The notes below the pieces were generated by a model, which worked only from the letters and a program-made list of their open reading frames with translations, searched no databases and had not been told where the DNA came from. A stretch of DNA of 64,000 bases, from positions 1-64,000 of the forward strand of contig VZTJ01004096.1 of NCBI GenBank assembly GCA_013397795.1, read 5' to 3'. Source of the stretch: Orthonyx spaldingii. Its lineage: Eukaryota; Chordata; Aves; Passeriformes; Orthonychidae. The position numbers and the translations under genes are program-made. Each line of letters opens with the position of its first letter. The first letter of the stretch is position 1. Positions 1 through 13,091 of the stretch are shown in pieces.

Positions 1-404
1 CAGGTGGATCTCTGCATCCCCATCGACCTCCATGGGCTGCGGGCACACAGCTGCCTCACCATGGGCTGCAGGGGAATCTCTGCTCCGGCACATGGAGCAC
101 CTCCTGCCCCTCCTTCTGCACTGACCTTGGTGTCTGCAGGGCTGTTCCTCTCACATATTCTCACTCCACTCTTCTCTGGTGGCAATTACAACTCAACAAT
201 ATCTTTTTTTCCCATCTTTAATATGTTATCACAGAGGTGTTTACCACCATTTCTGATTGACCCAGCCTTGGCCAGCAGTGAGTCCATCCTGGAGCTGACT
301 GGCATTGGTTCTGCCAGACATGGAGGAAGCTTCTGGCAGCTTCTTACAGACATCACCCCTGTGGCTCCCCCATTACCAAAACCTGGCCACATAAACCCAA
401 CACA
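1..404 (+). mobile_element. LTR-like repeat, 3' portion, cut by window edge
   Basis: This block is richer in G and C than the DNA to its right and has the texture of a long terminal repeat that I recognise from passerine-like genomes. Its landmarks are the 'ggggaatctctgctccggca' segment near 72, 'atgttatcacagaggtgt' near 223, and a tail near 340-404 ending in 'aacccaacaca'. The final CA at 403-404 would be the LTR end. The 5' end lies outside the window, so no target duplication can be tested. A 140-residue open frame spans 4-426, but it matches no retroviral protein that I know and is probably chance. The LTR class (ERVK or ERVL) is not certain, and the strand is inferred from the CA end. 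Confidence 0.5.
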
Positions 405-3400
405 GATGATATTATTTCAAATCTAATCTTCTTACAGTCTTTCCCAGAGGCCTTATAGAATTGGGCTACTGAAAGTCTGACAGATTAGGTTCCTGCAGAA
501 GTAGATAAAATTACTTCCTGAACATTTGAATAATTGTGGAATACTATCCCTTCAATATCCATGAGACACCGGTACTATTATAAAATTTCTTCCCTTGCTT
601 CAGGTTAGATTGACATCTAACGTATATGATCTATGTAAGCCAAATATTTCCATAAATATAACAAAAAGAAAAACAAAGAAAATTGGTTTCCATTATTTAC
701 CTCAGGATCCTACAACAGAGGCAAATCATCCAGAAAACGTTACCAATGTAAAACATTGGATGCTAGAGATAAAAATTAGGAAGTAAGATATATGAATTGT
801 TCATACATGCATAGAACTAAAAAGAAAGTGACTAAGGTAAAAATGATGCAATTACACATTACATTTCTTTTCTACACATAGTAAGACTGAATCATCTGAA
901 CGGTTAAGTAATCTATAATTTTATAACTTGTTGGATTCCTTGGCAGCAAGTTAAAGTTCTTGTGTTAGGTGGTTTGGGTATATTATGTGCCATAACATCT
1001 TGGATTACGTTCATTTTGGTTGTTCAGCTGTTAAAAATACACTTGAATTCTGAAGTTATCTTGACAATTACAGTGTAAAAGCTGGGGATATTGGCTTCAG
1101 TTTTAAAAAATCCTCACGTTTGAGGGAATGCATTCATGTTACAGCATTTAAAATACATTTTTCTCCATATTAAGAATGGAAAAGAAAAATAAATACTCTA
1201 AACTTATTATTTCCAGCATTGTTGAAACTGTGGACAGACAGAGCAGCAAAAAGAAATTAAGCTGCATGGACAATTTCAGTGGATGCCTCATTGACTCTTT
1301 TACTGGAAAAAGAGCTGCTTTTACAAACAAAATGCTGGTGTAAGAGTATATGAAAACCATCTTGCAGGGTCAGAATCCTAATTTTACAAAGCTGTTTCGG
1401 TTTTGAAACAAAAGTGTAAACTCATTGAGACAATAGTTTCAAAAAATTCTCTCCATGATATTTCTTTTTCCACATTTTAGTCTCAGAACCCTAATGAAGT
1501 TAACATGTATTGTGCTGGTTCTTATAAATCACTGTTTAACACATAACTCTTCTGTTGCAAAGACATTTACATACTGTTATTGTGAACTTCTCTCCCAGAG
1601 TGCTGCTTAATTCTTCATAATTGTAAAAGCCATGACTTTATAAAAGCTTATGAAGTATACATAAAATTTTCCAAATATATTTTTGCAAAATTTTTCGTTG
1701 TAAGCTAGCTCCACTGCCTTGTTAGCACAGTTGTACCATTCATTTAAATTAAATTTAAGTGATTTTAAGGCATTTATCATTTGCAGTTTCACTACACATA
1801 TATCTAAATATTAAACAAGATGTCCTATGAGAACTTCTGTTGATTCTTTAATATGTCTGAAAAAATAGAATGAGAAAAAAGCGGAAAATTAATTTATCAG
1901 TATTTAAATAATAACTATAATGCAATGCCAAATAAGAGATGTTCATTTAAACTGGAGAAGGCTGTGATAGTATATGAAATGTAAAGTATAGACAGCACTA
2001 TGTAAGGAGAAAATAATTCTTTGATTAGAGAGGAGGCAGCCACCTGGAGGTTTTCAGGGTGCTATGTTAGGACTGACTTGATGTACATTCTTGTTTGTGA
2101 TCCTAGTGCAGGAATTAGGAAGATATGAAGGCAATTTTCTAAGTTAGAGAGTTAAGACACAATCTTGACATGAAGAAATAATCAAATATAGAAAGAACTG
2201 GATAACCTAAAGTAACAAGAAAAAGATGTTTGAAACCTAAGGGATCTTAGACAAGCTTTCACTTGTAGAGATGAGTGAAAAAAAATCCAAATCAAGGATT
2301 CTTGAACTATGAATAATTGTAAGGAAAAACATGTTAAATTATCACTACATGAACAGAAATCATCAAAACACAAAGCTGAAAAACGACATTTAGAAAATGA
2401 TGAATTAGAGACACACTCTCTCACACCTATAAAATACTGCAGATGCTTCATCTGGAAAATTTTATCCCAGCGTTGAAAGATCTTAGCTTCAAACCAAAGA
2501 AGAAAAAAATATTCCTCTGACCTATCAAGGAAATATAAAAACAGCCACATAATAGAAAATTAAGAACATTTTACTATTAACTCAGCATAATAAAGATGGA
2601 GTGAACTGGGGCATTTGTTTGGGTTTTGGGTGTGTGGGTATTCTGCACTTTTGTGTTTGGTTTTGGTTTTTTTTTTTCTTTCTTTTTCTGTAAAAGCTGA
2701 AAAGGTGAATATTAAAAGAAATTCCATAAGACTTTTTTTATTAAGAACTCTGATCTTAAGACAATCTTGATTTGATTCTAAAGGTTGACACAGCTCTGAC
2801 ACACTTTCTTGTGAATGCAGTTTATGTGTTTTACAGGTTAGGTAGCTCTTTTCATATATTTTTTCCTCAGCACAACAGACCTCTAGAAGACCCATTTTTT
2901 CTCCTCTTCTTTTTACATGCAGTTTATATGCAAGCATCTAATTAAGGCTGCTCTAAACTGCCCTATTTTCTTCTGAGTGTTTATAGTCTAGTAATAGTCA
3001 AGGTTGTTCTCAAATACGTCATTCTGCTTGCTTAATTGTTTGAGACAGTCTTTCCTCATTATCTTCTCAGCCTTAAGATCCAAAAGCAGTGACTGGAAAG
3101 TGTTCAGAAAACTGTTCATTCCATTTATCTTGCAAAGATAGTGCAACCATAAGTTATAGCTGAAAGGCAAAATCTTGTTCAGCAAAAAGACAAATTAGGG
3201 TGAAAACAAGTATCAGCAGTGAAGGAAACTCCAGTTAAACTTATAAAAGTTTATATCAGTCCCTGAGGGTGTTTTAGTTCCCAAGGAAATGTAGGAATCT
3301 TATGTTCACTTGTTTGCTCTTTGTTATTTTTGTATATCCTTAGGTCACTGGTTATTTTGTAACTGCTCCTGAAAGCAGTTACAATGTTTTTGCCATTTTA

Positions 3401-4375
3401 ATTACAGATGAAGTTGTTTAACAATTTTACATCTCACTTTTTTTTTTTTCATTTACATTAAAAACTGCTTTCTGTATGGACTCAGGCCTCAATGAGATGA
3501 AGATGATAGAGGTATGCATGAGAAAAAAAAAAAAAAAGTGGGGTTTGTTTTGTGAATTTATTTGATTTTGTTTGTTGTGGAATTTTTTGATCTTATTTAA
3601 TTTTAGTTGCAAGTTGTATGGGTTGAAATATCCAGGATTTAGAAATAAACTTTTTTTGTATAATTGGTTTTAGCATTCTTAATTACGTTTGTTAATATCA
3701 ATCTACTCAATGACTATTTCATCTTAACAGGCCACTTGGTAAGACCTGAAAAATTACAATGACTTTTTCCTAAAATTTGTTAGGAACCCTAAGCAAAAAG
3801 TTTGTACTCAGTATTGTATAAGCTAATTTTTAAAAAATAGGTAGAAGCTGCACTTTTTTATAGAGGCTACTTTTTTAATGAGAGAAATCTCTCACAACCT
3901 TCTTAAATGGACCATTGCTGACTACATGGCGTCCCAGCTTCAAGAGAATGGATGGATATCATCAGGACAATCAAGTGCTCCCTCACATAGTGCACTTCAT
4001 TCTTCAGGCTCTCTTTTCCCTGCTTCTTCCTGTCTCTTTCTGCTCTGTGATTTCACTAGAGTACTACGAGAAATGAGGTTTCCTTTAGGTTTTTGAATGA
4101 ACATGTCTATTGGCATCTATACTGAATTAAACCCAGTTCCACTTGACTGTGATATCAGCCTTATATCCAGTAGACTGTATCCCTTAGAACAATTAAACCT
4201 AGATGTTACTGACTCAAAAGTACCTACATCAACTCATTCCCATCATATTCAAATGAAAATGCTGTTGAATAACTAGTTCTCTCCAAAACAAAACCTGGGC
4301 CTCTTGAAATAACATTTCTTTCTGGTAAGATAAAATAGATAAATCTAAACTTGGCCACAGCTGGTCACAGCACGA
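405..4375. other. Unique AT-rich DNA, no gene seen
   Basis: About 4 kb without a recognisable exon or repeat family. It contains short homopolymer tracts (T-rich near 2668-2688, A15 at 3523-3537). Two reverse-strand open frames of 122 and 125 codons at 2182-2937 have no recognisable motif and are biased towards Phe, Leu, Ser and Lys, as expected by chance in AT-rich DNA. Confidence 0.7.
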
Positions 4376-4518
4376 AGCCTTCCAGATTTCAAGAAATGTT
4401 TGGACAATGATCATATGGTGTGATTCCTGGGGCTGTTCTATGCTGAGCCAGAAGTTGGATTTTGATGATTCTAGTGGGTCCCTTCCAACTCAGTGTTTTT
4501 TACCATTATATGAATTTT
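4376..4518 (+). mobile_element. CR1 LINE 3' end fragment
   Basis: The stretch carries the 3' terminal part of an avian CR1 non-LTR retrotransposon in sense orientation: 'ttccagatttcaagaaatgt', then 'tgatgattctagtgggtccc' and 'ttccaactcagtg'. The usual terminal ATTCTATG octamers are degraded to 'accattatatgaattttg'. It is severely 5'-truncated, as most CR1 copies are, because reverse transcription starts at the 3' end and stops early. Divergence from the usual form is marked, so the insertion is old. Boundaries are good to about 10 bp on the right and 15 bp on the left. Confidence 0.85.
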
Positions 4519-5482
4519 GACTTTGCTCCTCTAGAATCATTTCAGGATACTTTATACTTTTGAATAACATTAGATACCCTCATGTCATACCTATGTCATA
4601 TAACACATATTCTTGACTTCATCCTATGAACGGTGTATTACAAAATACCTGTAGTTCCATTTCAGAGAGACAATAACAGCTTTTGAATAGCTTAGCCCTG
4701 AGCAATGGGATCATGAGACATATATGTTTGCCTGTGAACAAGCAAGTAACACTGGAGATTCAGCCTGGATGACAAAGTGCTAGCTGTTTTGAACTTTCTT
4801 TCTTTATATATGGTTCTATATCTACATCAAACAACCTCACAGAGCAATGTACATCATCTCCAGGCCTTTGCAAAGGCCAAGTACCTTCTACGTCTAAACA
4901 GCTCCTAAAGCTTCTGGACTAATTCATGTACGCGTACAACTGTCCAGGGGAGATACTGATATAGTAGCTTCACCACCACAAATTAGGTTACATCCCATAT
5001 CTCATGAAAAGAAAAAAAAAAAGGAAGAGGTAGATAAGAATGAAAGAAAAGAAAGAAAATACTGTGATACAGAATAAATCTTATGGATGGCTCTTTTCTT
5101 CCACATAGCCCCAAATAAATTTAGATTTTTATTGATACTTTGGATTTGTGGTAGACCTTTGCAACTTTTCTGTAGATGATGGAAGAGAATGGAAATTTCC
5201 AGAAAAACAAGTGAGTAAACAGTCTTGCCTAAATTTGTCTTTTGTCTATTCTAGTTCTTCTACACTCTATCTGTAATCAAAATAAAGAAACATGTAGTTG
5301 CACAGAATACTCAGTTCAAACTAAAACAACTGTTTGAGACAAAAAGGATGAATTAACTGGAAGAGTCAGTATATTTTTGTTAAATGTGGAGAGAATTTTG
5401 GTAACTCTGTCAGGGACTGAAATATTATAGTTTATGACTTAAACATTCTCATGAAGGACTCTTTGCTCATTCTAACAAAAAC
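4519..5482. other. Unique AT-rich DNA, no gene seen
   Basis: No gene is visible. It contains a 12-bp perfect palindrome TGTACGCGTACA at 4927-4938 and a purine-rich A/G tract around 5008-5060, neither of which has an evident role. Confidence 0.7.
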
Positions 5483-6196
5483 TGTTACAAAATCCACAGA
5501 AAAGACCACCACAACCTGAATGGCTCTTCTCACTGAGGTTCTGCACTACTCACTGATGAAGATAAGATAAAATAAGGACTCAGGGCTGGGGACATTCACA
5601 AAGGACAAGCTTAACACCTCCAGGGTGGAGGCTAGAGCCCCCGAGCTATCAGTTGCCAGGCTTTGCACAGACCCTCAAATGGAAGGGTGGTGGGAGGAAA
5701 GGCTTTGGGTGTGTGGTGAAAAGCCTTTGGTGAGAGGCAGAGAAGACTCATCTTTCGATGTGCAGACCAGCTCAGTTGTGGGGCCCCTTCACCCGGTGAA
5801 AAGGCATTACTCACAGCAGAGGGGGTGCCATGGTCCATCAGAGGCCCCCCCCAAAGGGGTCCCCAGTCCCTGCACCAGAGCACTGCAGATGATGCAACAG
5901 ATCCAAAGTGTTGCAAAGAACAGTGTCAAACCTAGTCCCTTAGGGGAGGAACATGGGCATTCCCACCTGCCCAAATCATACATTAATCCACTGAATTCTA
6001 TACTCTGCTGCATGGTGCGGTGTGGCAGCGACCCTCACGACCCAACAGACTAGATGAAGGGGAGAAATGAGACGTTCTTGGGACCCTCGGAAGGGTGACA
6101 TGTTTCCATCTAACCCCTGTCACTCTCTCCCTGTTCCCCCACCCCCCATGCACACCCCTTTCTCTCTTTCTTTCTTTCTTTTTCTTTCTTTCTTTC

Positions 6197-6243
<47 letters not shown>

Positions 6244-6449
6244 CTCTCTCTCTCTCTCTCTTTTCTCTCTCTTTCTCTTTGCCTTTTTTCTATTAAATAA
6301 AATACAGTGATTTTTTTGCACCAACATCTAACCTAGTTTGGTTTTAATCACGTTTTGGGGGCATATTTTGAACCTTCACGGTTCTTTCCATTTTATACCC
6401 AGAGACCTAGCTTCCTCTGCACCTCTGGGTTTAAAACAGGATCGTAACA
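5483..6449 (+). mobile_element. Solo LTR of an endogenous retrovirus (967 bp)
   Basis: The element starts TGTTAC at 5483 and ends GTAACA at 6449, a perfect 6-bp terminal inverted repeat with the canonical TG...CA. The body matches an LTR type I know from bird genomes: 'gggaccctcggaagggtgac' near 6080, a C-rich then pyrimidine tract, an AATAAA at 6296-6301, 'acctagtttggttttaatca' and 'gcacctctgggtttaaaaca' near the end. The AATAAA places the U5 side on the right, so the LTR reads on the plus strand. No internal gag/pol/env and no partner LTR lie nearby, so it is a solo LTR left by recombination. With TG...CA borders the flanks are AAAAC and CTGTC, so there is no matching target duplication. 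The 142-codon open frame inside it is not a known protein. Confidence 0.8.
6159..6284 (+). repeat. (TTTC)n/(TC)n pyrimidine microsatellite
   Basis: TTTC units with a few TCTC interruptions run to about 6241, followed by a (TC)n stretch and a TTTC/TC mixed tail. The tract lies inside the solo LTR, between its C-rich segment and its polyadenylation signal, so it is probably an expansion of a pyrimidine tract native to the LTR. The strong strand asymmetry produces open frames of repeated Phe-Leu-Ser on one strand and Lys-Glu-Arg on the other, which are not genes. Confidence 0.95.
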
Positions 6450-6623
6450 CTGTCTTAGATTACATGAGAGATTTCTGAGATAAAATATCTGAAATTATGT
6501 AAAATGAATCCCATTAAAGGTCAGTTCTCATCTCTCTGCTTCAATAATTATGGGAGAGAGATTTACTTTGATTGAATCTATACAAGAGAGCTGAACATTT
6601 ATGTCCTTTGAGTATATGGGCTT

Positions 6624-6684
6624 ATACATGTACTTGTATACATATACACGTACTTATACATGTACTTATATATGTACTTATACA
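6624..6684 (+). repeat. Imperfect short tandem of TACATGTACTTA
   Basis: Four to five degenerate copies of a 12-bp TACATGTACTTA-like unit occur in a row with 'tatacatatacacg' interruptions. The unit contains the 10-bp palindrome-like core GTACATGTAC. It looks like a small, decayed minisatellite. Confidence 0.75.
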
Positions 6685-7729
6685 GCTTTTTGAATCAAGA
6701 GTATAACTTCTTTGGATGCTAAAGGATGAAAAGATCACTTCTACATAATCTGTCTTGCTTTTTAGATTAAAGTAGGTGACTAAAATCACCCTACAGTTTT
6801 CAGCAAAAGAAAAACACAAAACAGTTTATAGCAAAAACTATACAGAGACTGCAAATGTGACTTTTCATTTAATCATTGAAACTTTTTTACATTTTACTGT
6901 TCAGAAATTTTTCTTTCATAGAAAGTTTATTTATTTCATCACTGCCCTTAATTCAGACATTTTGGTTCTTGTCATCTGGGGAAAAAAAGTGTAAAAAAAG
7001 ATACCAAGGAAATATTGTCTAAGTAAACACAACACTATTTATGTGTTTTTGTATAATTGTGTAACCATCATCCCTTTTAAAAAGGAAAAATAGACTGTGA
7101 CCAAAGACATCAGAATGAATAATTGTAAAAATCATACATATATATAAGATGTCAGTCAATGCTGTAAATTTCTTTGGAATAGTCAAAGGAAAATGCAATT
7201 ATTTTTAAAACTTCTTGCAAAGAAGACTAACGCAACATATTTAAAAGTTCCTTGCATCCTAGCTATAGTTATAATTAAGTTTAAATTCAACTTACAAATG
7301 TAGTACCTTCAGTAAATATTCATTGGTTACATATAAAGGCAAATATAGACTCTCACTATAATTTAATGGATTGTATTTAAACATAGGCATGAATTCTCTA
7401 CTCTTCTGCATTTTTCCTGGTAAATTAGTGCTATGCAGTTAAAACAAAAATGTTTCCAAAGGAACTTTTCACTTTCCCCAACGTCCATGGCAGTATGTTA
7501 CACCTGCACTTCTTTGTATAATTTGTTGCATAACTAGTTATCTTAGTAGAACTCAAAAGAACTACATATTAGCATTTCAATTGAGTTTCTTCTGTGTTGC
7601 ACCATGAAAATACATGTATTACATGCCAGGAGGGACAGAAAGAGGTCATATGCTTCAGATTTTCAGAGCTAGTGCTGACATTTTGTACAGGCAACAACAG
7701 CTTCTCCAGTATGCTAATGTAACCAGTAT

Positions 7730-7835
7730 TTAAAAAACAAAACAAAAAAAACAAAACCCCCAAACAAACAAGCAAAAAAAAAAACCCCAATAATCTCTGT
7801 CAGAAAAACAAAAACAAAAACAAAAAAAAACCAAT
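7730..7835 (+). repeat. A-rich / A-C low-complexity tract
   Basis: Runs of A are broken by single C or C4-C5 ('aaaacaaaacaaaaaaaac', 'aaaaaccccaa', 'acaaaaacaaaaac'). It is simple low-complexity DNA, with no polyadenylation signal immediately upstream to suggest a retrocopy tail. Confidence 0.85.
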
Positions 7836-10145
7836 CACTTAAAATATACTATCACGCTCTTTTTCATAATATAAAATGTCAGAAAAATCACTGAGGCTAA
7901 ACTTGAGAAATTCTTTATTTTCCTTTTAATAAAAGGTATGTAAGACTGCAGCTTGTGAGTGTGATTAATCTTGCAAAAGCCACAATATCCCAAACTACAA
8001 TTCAAAAAACCTTCCTTATACACTTATGGATACAGATTTAGAGTTCCCAAATTATTTATCCATTGTGAATGCTGGCAAAACATTATTAGCTTACCATATG
8101 AAGGCATTTTCTCTGAGGAATAAGCATAGCCATTGAAATAGCTAATTTACGATTAATTTATACTGAAATCTGTCCATTTTTTATCTTAATGGGTTATGAT
8201 AAGTAAAAGACATTTTTGCTTGTATCTCCATGAATTTTCTCATGCTCCTTGTAGTTACCATCAAAAATTTCAAAAGATCATTAGTATTAAGACATAATAG
8301 TTTTTGTCTGCTAAGAAATGGTTTTATGAAAAATAACTTTAATAGCAGAGTCAGATAGAAGAGACGGATCTTGGAGACGTTTATTTCTATAAAGTCTAGA
8401 TTATCATTAGAGCTACCAGTTGCTACAACTTTTGCAGTGTCTACCTTAATAATAATTATCTAGTAGTATTAGCACTGGTATTGATGCTTAATAATCATAT
8501 TTCAGAGTTAAATACTATGTTTAGAAGCAGCCCTGCCTCTTCAGGATGGGATTTATGATTCATTATCCTTGGTGATCTCAATCAAAGCAATAGCATAAAC
8601 AAAGAATGATAGAAAAAGGAATCATGAAGCCAAAACAAATCACAGAGGATTTTCTATAAATCAATATCCACTTAGGCTCCATACGACAAGTGAATAATGG
8701 TACAGATTGCATTATATCTTTTGATTACACAGACAGCTATTTTTTAATTAACGCTACCTTCCTAATTATCTTATGCTTCTCAAACATAAATATGTGCAAG
8801 AAAAATACGGTGCTAAACTGAAAAGCAATGTGTCATATCAACAGTACTAAAACAGATCAAAGAAAATGCCATGACATATCAGTTTTAGGCATCAGTCTTT
8901 TGTCTTTTGACTCAACACACAGCAGGAATTTTCAAAATAACTGATATTAGAGATTTGGCATTCATTATACTGTATGCCCATTAAGGTATTTATAAAGTCA
9001 AAGGAGTATGGTGCAGAAAAAAGAAGGGAGAAACAAATATTTGCAAAACACCAACCTGGGACTGTTTATAGAGAAGTGAGGTTGTTGCATTTGACAAAGA
9101 CCAACCTGAACCATACTGATGAACATTTACAAGGATGTCTTCAGTAATACATTAGTCCTAAAATATTTCCAAGAGTTGCTATTTTAGTCTAATTAAACCA
9201 GTTACTTAAGTCTCTTTCTTCCTTCTGCATGTTTGAGACATGTTTGCTCATGTGCTGTCATGTAGAATGATTTCAGTGCGCTTAAAATCCCTGTGTGACT
9301 CAGCAATTAAGTATTGTATAATCTCTGTGCTTGCCTTTTGTATAGGGGCAAGATTTACCTCATATATTTAAAGAATTATAAATTGGTGATGACACGATGG
9401 GAATTAATTTCACATCAGGGCTTTGGGTGGAGACATTGATATCAGATGAAGAAGGAATTTTACTTTGTGGAAATGACCCTTGACACTGCAATATTATCTG
9501 GGCTGGTTTATTATCAGAAATAAAGCAAGCTGCTTCAGGCAACAGTGCAATCAATTACTGCTTTCTTATTCCAGACTGAGCTGTGTTCTTCAATTTATTC
9601 TTTGCTTCTTCTTGTTGTGTTTGAAAAGGGAATTATATTCTCCAGGCTGATGTAGGATGTGTTTTGTTTCTTTCAAAGATGTATAACTTATCAACTCAGA
9701 AGATTTCACCTATAAACTATGCACATACATACCCATTTTATATATGCATGTGTGAAGACATCTTTTTTAATATATCATTATAAAATAAGAAAAGTGCATA
9801 TAATCAAACCTACTTCGTTTTTTAATTTAATATTAAAGTCAGATACTTCTTTATAATTTACTTTGTTGTAGAGGAAGAGGCTTTTTTCCTTTGAGGCATA
9901 CGTTAGTTTTTTTGCTTTTCCATATAGACAGAACCCACTTCAAATCTAACACTGAGATAATTTTATCACTTCTTTTTCCCATTCTTTTCACTAATATGTT
10001 TATACTAAGTTCAAAGGTAGTAACATGTAAAAAGTAGGTTTCTGAAATTTATTTGTATACAAGTTAATCTAATATACTTATAGAGAAATTAAAATTTGCT
10101 TCTCTGAGAATACAAAACTATTGATAATTACATGGTTTCTATGTC

Positions 10146-10425
10146 CAAGACAGCCTCCAAGCATCATATCACTCCTGAAACCCCCTAGACTCTTCCTCTT
10201 TGTATTGTACCTTCAGTAAGTTGAAGTCCCGCACAAGGACAAAGTATAACCATTGTGAGACTTCTCCCAGTTGCTTATAGAACATTTCATTTGCCTCTTC
10301 TTCTTGGTTGGGTGGTCTATAACAGACTCCTACCATGATACTTGCCTTCTTGGCCTTCCCCCTGACTCTTAACCATAAGCACTCAACCCTCTCATCACTC
10401 ATTGAACTCTAGACACTCAAATGTT
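10146..10425 (-). mobile_element. CR1 LINE fragment, ORF2 endonuclease region
   Basis: On the minus strand a 77-codon open frame (10402 to 10169) reads as part of the CR1 ORF2 apurinic-type endonuclease domain. The peptide VGVCYRPPNQEEE and the following FYKQLGEV are characteristic. The conserved catalytic-site segment GDFN appears as RDFN, so a key Gly is lost, and the frame ends soon after. This is an internal piece of the LINE, without the 3' end, and is inactive. It is distinct from the 3'-end fragments elsewhere in the window and may come from an older and longer insertion. Confidence 0.85.
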
Positions 10426-13091
10426 GTATTTGTCAGTAGTTGTATTTGCAGTTATATCATCAGTCATATGTAATCACAGTCTAGGGTGTGTGGATTTCAC
10501 TAATTTCATTAAGATAATAGGGCAATTTGAAAATTATTCTTGTTATCAATGCAAAAATGGACACACTTAAACCTCCACCTATTAGTTTCAGCATGGGATG
10601 TCCTAAAAATTAGAACAAAATAAATCATGTCAGTGAACATAGACGAAAGGAGCAAATGCAGATCCAGTTTAAAGCAAGGATTAGTTTATGTTCTTTTATC
10701 TCATCATCTGAAACTTGCAGAGCATGACAGGGTAGCTCTGGTTTTGACCAAGTTTAAACTTAAACTCATTGAAGATGAGCCTTTCTAAAGATCTATAGCA
10801 AAGAAAACTTTCATAGCTTCTCCAGGAATGTTTTTCTGTGTATAAGTTAAATACTTTAAACAAGAAATAGAATGCATTCCAGATGGCTTATGATGAGTGA
10901 AAACATCGACCAACTCCTAACCATTCTTTCTTTAAAACAGCTTGTAAACATCAAATAGGATTGCCAAAATCATTCAGCAGTAAAATGCTTTTATTAGTGC
11001 TTATAAAAGTCCAAATTGCTTCATTTCCTTAGAGAAAAGAAAAAAGAAAGTGATATAACATTTGTAGTGGAAGGAAGCATATTTATGGATAATGTATAAA
11101 AATGAAGATCAGAAAGTGCAATGTACACAAGTTTTAATCCATAGTTTTATCTCATGGTAACAGTTATAAAGGAATAAAACATAACTGATATCTATTTTAT
11201 AAATTAAAATCATACGTTTGTGCTATCTGACCAGGAGGTTTTAATGTCATATTTATAGATGACAATAAAGACTTGGGAAGATAGTTATTTTTTAAAATAT
11301 TGTATAATAGATTTACTTTTAGCATATTTAGATTAATACTAACAAAGACTATTCTTTGTAGCACAAAGTTATGATGCTACAACCTTACAAATCTTGGTAG
11401 GAGTGTTTAGAATGCTTTGTAAACTTTGTAATATTGGGATTTTGTTTTCAGATACTTCTGTTCCTCTTTCTAGTGCTGTTTTTTGCTTTTGTTTCCCAGA
11501 AATATAAAGGGACTGAAATAAGATTCAGATTTCAATATTTAAATGTTATGAATCATACAAATTTTCTCTCTAGAAGACAAAAAATTTATATTACATCTAG
11601 CATTTTATTATGTTTTATTTAGGTAGTATTTATTAGCAATGTACAAAACTGTGGTTCATAAGACTACAGAATTATGAGACATTTAGCTTCCTTTAAAAAA
11701 AAAAAAAAATCCAAAGTGATTTGCATACAATATTGAAAAGTCAATGTAATTTAAAGCTAAGGAAAAAATACCTAAAAAAAAAAAATCAGATTCTGATTGA
11801 TAGCATCATTGTTCAGCTTGAGCTGTTTAAATACCCAAAATTGTCATCTCCTCATGATGCTTGCTTTACATACCTACTCTAATGGATTATTCCTATCACT
11901 AAAATAGTGGTAAGTATTGCCAAATACATGTGAATATACTCCTTTTTCAAAAATATAACAGTAAAGGGTGACATGAAATATCACTTTTTAGATAATCACT
12001 TTTTGAGAATCTGATGACCTTATCCACAACACACTGCACAGTGTCTCTCTTATTAACCAAACAATCTGGGAACTCTTGAGAAATCTCTTATAGCAAGGCT
12101 CATTAATTGAAATATGTGGCAATAAATGTTCCTGTAGCATTGCGATCATGCTGTTCTATGCTATATAAAAGATTGCTTTCAAATAATCTCTGTGTTACAG
12201 GCATTCATTTAGTATGCAATATCCATTATGAACTTTTGTTATACATTGGAGAGTTCTCCAGAGTTCTGAAATTTTAGGGAAAAAGTATAATATTGCCTTT
12301 TTTTTTCTCAGAGAAATCATTTATTAGTTGCAAAATGTTCAGTGGTAAAATAGTCTGATCTGAAAGATAAACTGAGATGAGTACCTAGAGAGGAAAATAC
12401 CCAGAAGTGAAAGTACCAGTGGGTCACTTTAAATGCAAGAACCATTACATTGCCTCAGCTATGTGTCATGTGGGGAAGTATGCTCCTTTATGAAACTCAG
12501 TTGTTGCACGACTCAAGAGTGATATCTGTGAAGGATGTCTAAAATCACCATTTGAGTCTTGATTTTGTTTAAACTGCACAAAACAAATGCGTTCCAGTAT
12601 ACCATGTCACCATGGCCAGTAACAGACCATAGACTTTGTACTGGTTTTGCAACCCCTCAGGGCTGAAATTGGTTATGTGCCATCTGTGGTAACTTTTTCC
12701 AACCTGACTGCTGCTTTGTTTTATTTATTTTAACTGCTACAACTTTTTTCTTTTTTTTTTTTTCTTTTTTTTTTTTTCTGGTCGTGTATCTATGGCTCAT
12801 TTGGTTTCCATATAATTGTGTGATAAAACCATGATTTTGTACAGAAAGGAGAAACTTGGCACTAGTGACTAAAGTAAATGAGACTTGGGCTGCATAAATT
12901 GTATTTTAGGCTTGGTTTTTGTCTATGAAAATGCAAACAGTAGGTAAAGATGTATAAGTTCAACCTTAGCTACGAGATATTCTGAACAAAAAAACCAGAG
13001 CCTGGAGGCTGTGAAAGCAAATCGGAAGAGAAGATCCCAGATTCTGCAAAAATGATTGGATGAGCAGTAGTGCCATCAGGAAATCAGGTGA
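10426..13091. other. Unique AT-rich DNA, no gene seen
   Basis: No exon or repeat family is recognisable. The region contains A-rich runs near 11695-11709 and 11775-11787 and a T-rich tract with scattered C at about 12735-12779. AT content is very high between 11000 and 12300. Confidence 0.7.

Larger units (their letters stand above)
6450..10145. other. Unique AT-rich DNA, no gene seen
   Basis: About 3.7 kb with no recognisable exon or repeat family. It holds a short ATGTACTT-type tandem (6624-6684) and an A/C-rich low-complexity tract (7730-7835), both listed separately. Confidence 0.7.

Noticed and set aside
2182..2937. Two consecutive minus-strand frames (122 and 125 codons)
   Set aside because: They are separated by stops, have no motif, and are biased as expected from AT-rich DNA.
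5625..6053. 142-codon plus-strand frame and overlapping minus-strand frames
   Set aside because: They lie wholly within a recognised solo LTR, which carries no protein gene, and they show no retroviral motif.
5998..6327. Lys/Glu/Arg-rich 109-codon minus-strand frame
   Set aside because: It is the translation of the TTTC/TC microsatellite.
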